A stretch of DNA of 64,000 bases from Burkholderia sp. (GTDB lineage: Bacteria > Pseudomonadota > Gammaproteobacteria > Burkholderiales > Burkholderiaceae), in contig JAIRVP010000010.1 in assembly GCA_031253835.1 (NCBI GenBank), positions 1 to 64,000 on the forward strand, in the 5' to 3' direction. Shown one piece after another: positions 59,385 to 64,000 of the stretch. The notes under the pieces are model-generated. The model was not told the origin of the DNA. It searched no databases and was given only the letters and a program-made list of their open reading frames with translations. The translations under genes and the position numbers were made by a program. Within the stretch, counting starts at the first letter, position 1; each line of letters starts with the position of its first letter.

Positions 59385-60938
59385 ATGACTGCTTCCCCTC
59401 TCTACATCCGCGTGCACCCGGACGACAACGTCGCGATCGTCGTCAACGACGGCGGCCTGCCCGAAGGGGCGACGTTCGCCGACGGGCTGACGCTGTGCGA
59501 AGGCGTGCCGCAGGGGCACAAGGTCGCGCTCGTCGATCTCGCGGCCGGCGACCCGGTGGTCCGCTACAACGTGGTGATCGGCTACGCGCTGACCGACCTG
59601 CGGCGCGGCAGCTGGGTCAACGAGCGCACGATGCGCATGCCCGAGCCGCCGGGGCTCGACGACCTGCCGCTCGCGACGCGCGCCGCGCCGCCGCTCGAGC
59701 CGCTCGAAGGCTATACGTTCGAGGGCTTCCGCAACGCCGACGGCTCGGTCGGCACGCGCAACATCCTCGCGATCACGACGACCGTGCAATGCGTGTCGGG
59801 CGTCGTCGAGCATGCGGTGAAGCGGATCAAGGACGAACTGCTGCCGCGCTACCCGAACGTCGACGACGTGGTCGGGCTCGAGCACACGTACGGCTGCGGC
59901 GTCGCGATCGACGCACCCGACGCCGACATCCCGATCCGCACGCTGCGCAACATCAGCCTGAATCCGAACTTCGGCGGTGAGGTGATGACCGTGAGCCTCG
60001 GCTGCGAGAAACTGCAGCCCGAGCGCCTGCTGCCGCCCGGCGCGATTCCGGTGACCGCCGACGGCGCGGCCGACAACGGCGGCGTCGTGTGCCTGCAGGA
60101 CGCCGCGCACGTCGGCTTCAACTCGATGATCGACTCGATCATGAAGATGGCCGAATCGCATCTCGAGCGGCTGAATCGCCGCCGCCGCGAGACGTGCCCG
60201 GCGTCGGATCTCGTCGTCGGCGTGCAGTGCGGCGGCAGCGACGCGTTCTCGGGGCTCACCGCGAACCCGGCCGTCGGCTTCGCGGCCGACCTGCTGGTGC
60301 GCGCCGGCGCGACGATCATGTTCTCGGAAGTGACCGAGGTGCGCGACGGCGTCGCGCAGCTCACGTCGCGTGCGGCGAATGAAGACGTCGCGCGCGAGAT
60401 CATCCGCGAGATGGACTGGTACGACCGCTACCTGCAGCGCGGCCGCGTCGACCGCAGCGCGAACACGACGCCCGGCAACAAGAAGGGCGGCCTGTCGAAC
60501 ATCGTCGAGAAGGCGATGGGGTCGATCGTGAAGTCGGGCAGCGCGCCGATCGCCGGCGTCGTGCGTCCCGGCGATCGCGCACGGCAGAAGGGGCTGCTGT
60601 ACGCGGCGACGCCCGCGAGCGATTTCATCTGCGGCACGCTGCAGCTCGCGGCCGGGATGAACCTGCACATCTTCACGACCGGCCGCGGCACGCCGTATGG
60701 CCTCGCGCAGGTGCCGGTGATCAAGGTCGCGACGCGCAGCGATCTCGCACGCCGCTGGCACGACCTGATGGATCTCGACGCGGGGCAGATCGCGACCGGC
60801 GCGGCGACGATCGAGGACACCGGCTGGGAACTGTTCCGGCTGATGCTCGACGTCGCGAGCGGCAAGCGCCGCACGTGGGCCGAGCAATGGAAGCTCGCGA
60901 ATGCGCTGACGCTGTTCAACCCGGCGCCGGTGACCTGA
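59385..60938 (+). CDS. garD: Galactarate dehydratase
   Basis: A 517-residue UxaA-family enzyme that dehydrates galactarate to 5-keto-4-deoxyglucarate. Its N-terminal SAF domain ([20 protein letters not shown]) and C-terminal UxaA domain ([58 protein letters not shown]) match GarD in length and motifs. CAGGAA precedes the ATG at 59385. Its product feeds the divergent KDG dehydratase. A strong UUCG terminator follows. The neighbouring transporter may import both galactarate and glucarate; a glucarate dehydratase is not in the window. Confidence 0.94.
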   Translation: MTASPLYIRVHPDDNVAIVVNDGGLPEGATFADGLTLCEGVPQGHKVALVDLAAGDPVVRYNVVIGYALTDLRRGSWVNERTMRMPEPPGLDDLPLATRAAPPLEPLEGYTFEGFRNADGSVGTRNILAITTTVQCVSGVVEHAVKRIKDELLPRYPNVDDVVGLEHTYGCGVAIDAPDADIPIRTLRNISLNPNFGGEVMTVSLGCEKLQPERLLPPGAIPVTADGAADNGGVVCLQDAAHVGFNSMIDSIMKMAESHLERLNRRRRETCPASDLVVGVQCGGSDAFSGLTANPAVGFAADLLVRAGATIMFSEVTEVRDGVAQLTSRAANEDVAREIIREMDWYDRYLQRGRVDRSANTTPGNKKGGLSNIVEKAMGSIVKSGSAPIAGVVRPGDRARQKGLLYAATPASDFICGTLQLAAGMNLHIFTTGRGTPYGLAQVPVIKVATRSDLARRWHDLMDLDAGQIATGAATIEDTGWELFRLMLDVASGKRRTWAEQWKLANALTLFNPAPVT

Positions 60939-60966
60939 TACGCGCGATCGTTGCGGCAGGACGATG

Positions 60967-60990
60967 CGGGCGCCTTCGGGCGCCCGTTTT
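60967..60990 (+). terminator. Intrinsic terminator of garD
   Basis: Perfect stem CGGGCGCC-TTCG-GGCGCCCG with a stable UUCG tetraloop and four T, 28 bp after the stop. Confidence 0.9.
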
Positions 60991-61140
60991 CATGGCGGCG
61001 GCACAGGCGGCCGGTCGTGGCCAGCGCGATTTCCTTACCTCGTACGTAATCGACCGCCCGCGCGCACCCGGCGACGATAGCGGCACGCGGACCCGAAACG
61101 TTCGCGACCTCGTCCCCTCATCGACACAAGGAGCCTCGCC

Positions 61141-61533
61141 ATGAACACCGTCCAATCCGCTTCGTCCGTTCACGCCGACCTGATCGACCGCTACTTCGAC
61201 GCATGGAACGAACCCGACGTCGCGCGCCGCCGCGCGCTGATCGATGCGACCTACGCGAGCGACGCGGCCTACCGCGATCCGCTGATGACCGGCGACGGCC
61301 ACGCAGGCATCGACACGATGATCGCGGCCGTGCAGGAACGCTTCCCCGCGTATCGCTTTCGCCGCACGACCGATGTCGACGCGTTCGGCCAGCACCTGCG
61401 GTTCTCGTGGGCGCTCGTGTCGCCCGACGGCGCGGCGATCGTGAAGGGCTCGGACTTCGGCACCGTCGACGCATCGGGCCGCCTCGCGTCGGTCACCGGG
61501 TTCATCGACGAAATGCCGGCCGCGGCGTCGTGA
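61141..61533 (+). CDS. NTF2-like/SnoaL-type small protein
   Basis: A 130-residue protein with the NTF2/SnoaL-like pattern: an N-terminal helix with IDRYFDAWNEPD, the cleft region YRDPLMTGDGHAGIDTMI and a beta-sheet end (LRFSWALVSPDGAAIVKGSDFG). The family includes ketosteroid isomerases, polyketide cyclases and many small ligand-binding proteins. No catalytic residues can be assigned with certainty. AAGGAG lies in front of the ATG. No obvious functional link to its neighbours. Confidence 0.8.
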   Translation: MNTVQSASSVHADLIDRYFDAWNEPDVARRRALIDATYASDAAYRDPLMTGDGHAGIDTMIAAVQERFPAYRFRRTTDVDAFGQHLRFSWALVSPDGAAIVKGSDFGTVDASGRLASVTGFIDEMPAAAS

Positions 61534-61612
61534 CGCGAGCGATGCATGCACCACGGCCGCCGGGATCGGGTAACGTTATGCGGTTTGTTCCTGATCCCGG
61601 AGACTAGCCGAC

Positions 61613-62068
61613 ATGCTGAAGAATCTCGACCCGCTGCTGCACGCCGACATCCTGCACACGCTGCGCGCGATGGGCCACGGTGACGAAATTGCGATCTGCG
61701 ACGCGAATTTCCCGGCGGAATCCGTCGCGGAGCACACGGTGGTCGGCCGCGCGCTGCGGATCGACGGCGCCGATTCGGCGCGCGTCGCGCGCGCGGTGTT
61801 GTCCGTGCTGCCGCTCGACACGTTCGTCGACACGCCCGCGTGGCGGATGGAAGTCGTCGGCGACGCGGCCGCGGTGCCGCCCGTGCAGCGCGAGGTGCAG
61901 GCCGAGATCGATCGCGCGGAAGGGCGCGCGGTGCCGCTCGCGGGCATCGACCGTTTCGCGTTCTACGAACGCGCGCAGCAGGCGTACGCGGTGATCGTCA
62001 CCGGCGAGCTGCGCGGCTACGGCTGCTTCATCTTCAAGAAAGGCGTGCTGTTGAGCGACGCGGGCTAA
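61613..62068 (+). CDS. RbsD/FucU-family protein (L-fucose mutarotase-like)
   Basis: A 151-residue RbsD/FucU fold protein. MLKNLDPLLHADILHTLRAM and the following GHGDEIAICDANFPA match the conserved start of fucose mutarotases with the active-site His and Asp; YAVIVTGELRGYGCFIFKKG is the C-terminal block. These enzymes interconvert anomers of fucose or ribose. No fucose pathway genes are next to it, so the natural sugar is uncertain. The terminator stem begins within its last codons. Confidence 0.9.
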   Translation: MLKNLDPLLHADILHTLRAMGHGDEIAICDANFPAESVAEHTVVGRALRIDGADSARVARAVLSVLPLDTFVDTPAWRMEVVGDAAAVPPVQREVQAEIDRAEGRAVPLAGIDRFAFYERAQQAYAVIVTGELRGYGCFIFKKGVLLSDAG

Positions 62069-62089
62069 ACGCCCGCGTCGACGCTTTTT
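62056..62089 (+). terminator. Intrinsic terminator overlapping the FucU-like stop codon
   Basis: Ten-bp stem CGACGCGGGC / GCCCGCGTCG with the TAA stop inside the 5-nt loop, then ACGC and five T. Coding sequence and terminator share bases. Confidence 0.85.
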
Positions 62090-62273
62090 CGGGCCGCCGC
62101 CAGCGGGCCGCGCGGCCGCCGCCGTGTAAAGATTTGCTACAACCTTTTTCTTGGACACGGCCGAAAGACCCTCTATGCTGGCCCATTTGCCGCGGGCCCC
62201 GCAGGGTTGCGCGGCCCCGAGCTGCACGGGCGCGACCCGTGCGGCCGGCCGAATTGCATACGAGGAGAGAGGC

Positions 62274-62711
62274 ATGACGCGTTCCGTCGATTCCGGCGTC
62301 ATTTTTTTCGCACGCCTGGCGCTGGCGGCGTTGTTCTTGTGGGGCGGCGTGATGAAGCTGCTCGGCTACAGCGATTTCGTCGGTTACCTGCACGGGCTGA
62401 ACGTGCCGTATCCGCAGGTGATCGGGCCGATCGTCGTCGCGATCGAGGGGCTCGGCGGCCTGCTGCTGATCGTCGGCTACAAGGTGAAGCCGCTTGCGCT
62501 GCTGATGGCGTTCTATACGGTCGCGACCGCCATGGTCGGACACAATTTCTGGGACGCGACCGACGCCGCGGTCCAGCACGACATGGTGATCCATTTCTGG
62601 AAGAACATCGCGATCGCCGGCGGGTTCCTGCTGCTGTATGTCACCGGCGCCGGCGGCGCGAGCATCGACGGCCTGCGCCGGCCGAGCTCGTCGTACGGCG
62701 GCCTGCGCTGA
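62274..62711 (+). CDS. DoxX-family membrane protein
   Basis: A 145-residue protein with four transmembrane helices. FFARLALAALFLWGGVMKLLGY is the DoxX first-helix pattern, and NFWDATDAAVQHDMVIHFWKNIAIAGGFLLL is the end of the family core (given here in part). DoxX proteins sit in the inner membrane; some are quinol oxidase subunits, others act in thiosulfate or redox stress. GAGGAGAGAG in front of the ATG at 62274 is an excellent ribosome site; a longer frame starting at 62151 lacks one. Confidence 0.88.
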   Translation: MTRSVDSGVIFFARLALAALFLWGGVMKLLGYSDFVGYLHGLNVPYPQVIGPIVVAIEGLGGLLLIVGYKVKPLALLMAFYTVATAMVGHNFWDATDAAVQHDMVIHFWKNIAIAGGFLLLYVTGAGGASIDGLRRPSSSYGGLR

Positions 62712-62743
62712 TCGCACGCGCCCCGCTGCGCTGAAGCAAAAAG

Positions 62744-62775
62744 AAAGGGCCGAATCCCGCGGGATTCGGCCCTTT
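62744..62775. terminator. Bidirectional terminator between DoxX and MFS genes
   Basis: A perfect stem AAAGGGCCGAATCCC / GGGATTCGGCCCTTT, with A-rich left and T-rich right flanks, between convergent genes. Confidence 0.9.
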
Positions 62776-62809
62776 GTTCATGGCGCGGGCGCGTGTGCCG
62801 GCATGCCGC

Positions 62810-64000
62810 TCAGTGTGCGTCCTTCACGTCCTTCGCATCCTTCGAGAACTGCACGGCGATCGCGCCGAGCACGCAGATCGCCGCGACGTACACGACCGGT
62901 GCGAGCGGGTTCGACTTCATCATCAACGACACGATCACCGGCGTGAGGCCGCCGAAGATCGCATACGCGACGTTGTACGAGAACGAGATGCCCGAGAAGC
63001 GCACGACGGCCGGGAAGCTCTTGACCATCACGAACGGCACCGCGCCGATCGTACCGACCATGAAGCCCGCGATCCCGTAGTAGAGCGGCAGCGTCGACGC
63101 GTCGGCCGCGACCTGCACGAACAGCAGGTAGTAGCACGCGGCGAGCCCGATGCCGCCGATGCCGAGCACGCGCTTCGCGCCGATCATGCCCGCGAGCGAA
63201 CCGGCGGTGATGCAGCCGGCCGTCAGGCACAGCGTCGCGACGCTGTTCGCGAACAGCGTCGTCGCGGGTGTCAGGTGGAACTGCTTCTGCAGCAGCGCGG
63301 GCGTCATCAGGATCACGACGACGATCGCGGCCGACAGCATCCACGTGAGCAGCATCGACACGATCACCGCGCGACCGTGGTCGCGCAGCACGGCCTTCAG
63401 CGGAATCTCGGCCGCGAGCGCCTTCTTCGCCTTCATTTCGGCGAACACCGGCGTTTCGTGCAGCCAGCGGCGCAGGTACACGGAGAACAGCCCGAACACG
63501 CCGCCCAGCAGGAACGGGATGCGCCACGCGAACGCGCCGACTTCGGCGGCCGAGTAGCGGCTGTTGATGCCGGCCGCGACGAGCGAGCCGAGCAGGATGC
63601 CGGCCGTGAGGCCCGCGGTCAGCGTGCCGCAGGCGTAGCCGATGTGGCGCGACGGCACGTGCTCGGACACGAACACCCACGCGCCCGGCACTTCGCCGCC
63701 GACCGCCGCGCCCTGCAGCACGCGGAACAGCAGCAGCAACACCGGCGCGAGGATGCCGATCGTGTCGTAGGTCGGCAGCAGGCCCATCAGCAGCGTCGGC
63801 ACCGACATCATCAGCACGCTCAGCGTGAACATCCGCTTGCGGCCGAACAGGTCGCCGAAGTGCGCCATGATCACGCCGCCGAGCGGGCGCGCGAGATAGC
63901 CGGCCGCGAAGATGCCGAACGTCTGCAACTGGCGCAGCCAGTCGGGAATGTCGTGCGGGAAGAAGAGCTGTCCTATCGCCGGCGCGAAGAACACGAAGAT
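62810..64000 (-). CDS. MFS transporter of the metabolite:H+ symporter (MHS) type, 5' end beyond window
   Basis: At least 396 codons of a major-facilitator protein; the N-terminal part lies past position 64000. It belongs to the ProP/ShiA/KgtP group: FFAPAIGQLFFPHDIP at the start of the visible part, RPLGGVIMAHFGDLFGRKRMF as the family's loop 2-3 motif, and LLFRVLQGAAVGGEVPGAW. Likely substrates are proline/betaine, citrate, shikimate or alpha-ketoglutarate type compounds; not resolvable. Convergent with DoxX. Confidence 0.9.
   Translation of the reverse strand: MFVFFAPAIGQLFFPHDIPDWLRQLQTFGIFAAGYLARPLGGVIMAHFGDLFGRKRMFTLSVLMMSVPTLLMGLLPTYDTIGILAPVLLLLFRVLQGAAVGGEVPGAWVFVSEHVPSRHIGYACGTLTAGLTAGILLGSLVAAGINSRYSAAEVGAFAWRIPFLLGGVFGLFSVYLRRWLHETPVFAEMKAKKALAAEIPLKAVLRDHGRAVIVSMLLTWMLSAAIVVVILMTPALLQKQFHLTPATTLFANSVATLCLTAGCITAGSLAGMIGAKRVLGIGGIGLAACYYLLFVQVAADASTLPLYYGIAGFMVGTIGAVPFVMVKSFPAVVRFSGISFSYNVAYAIFGGLTPVIVSLMMKSNPLAPVVYVAAICVLGAIAVQFSKDAKDVKDAH

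Overview
The window is high-GC DNA, densely packed with genes, and carries no rRNA, tRNA, phage or IS genes. The content points to a Burkholderia cepacia complex genome. The strongest marker is ceoR-llpE-ceoA-ceoB-opcM, the salicylate-inducible RND efflux locus described in B. cenocepacia, at 16.6-24.7 kb. Tat-exported phospholipase C with PlcR, a C4-like porin, DUF4148 and DUF3579 proteins and a Zur-type zinc-sparing operon fit the same group. In sequenced B. cenocepacia the ceo locus is on a secondary chromosome, so this is probably chromosome 2 (recalled knowledge, not shown here).

Layout. 0-2 kb: the end of a chemoreceptor gene, then a leftward PAAR / aspzincin peptidase / OmpA-like trio that looks like an orphan type VI effector module. 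2.5-7 kb: gabD and gabT (GABA catabolism) divergent from the MocR-type activator gabR. 7-11.7 kb: an IclR regulator, an N-formylglutamate amidohydrolase-like enzyme and a C4-dicarboxylate-type carrier, divergent from a porin; two matching 17-bp palindromes lie in the shared intergenic region. 11.7-16.2 kb: DMT exporter, selD, LysE-type exporter, purine nucleoside permease, DUF4148. 16.6-24.7 kb: ceo efflux. 24.8-27.5 kb: TetR/tautomerase and LysR/PACE efflux pairs. 27.8-31.5 kb: PlcN, PlcR and an alpha/beta hydrolase. 31.6-33.4 kb: a compositionally atypical Kef-type antiporter beside an amidase remnant, bracketed by 15-bp direct repeats, then a short minisatellite.

33.4-38.7 kb: a DctB/DctD-like two-component system with a 2-hydroxycarboxylate transporter that has a consensus sigma-54 promoter and two helically phased upstream dyads. 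38.9-45.1 kb: a six-gene operon joining a MetQ/MetN/MetI importer to a flavin monooxygenase, an acyl-CoA-dehydrogenase-like monooxygenase and a ferritin-like protein of unknown function; I read it as organosulfur scavenging. 45.3-50.0 kb: a COG0523 GTPase, FolE2, a QueD-type protein, gamma-carbonic anhydrase and a second dihydroorotase, the classic zinc-starvation set, behind a 33-bp dyad. 50-54 kb: Lrp/LysE pair, XRE regulator, and a DUF2167/site-2 protease pair. 54.1-60.9 kb: glucarate/galactarate catabolism (transporter, KGSA dehydrogenase, KDG dehydratase, galactarate dehydratase) whose promoters share related motifs. 61.1-64 kb: NTF2-like, RbsD/FucU-like, DoxX and a truncated MFS transporter.

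Most of the window is standard accessory metabolism, but several regulatory circuits can be read directly from matched operators. The least ordinary items are the organosulfur operon, the LlpE hydrolase with Asp in place of the nucleophilic Ser, the PAAR-aspzincin trio, the DUF2167-protease pair and the repeat-flanked antiporter.
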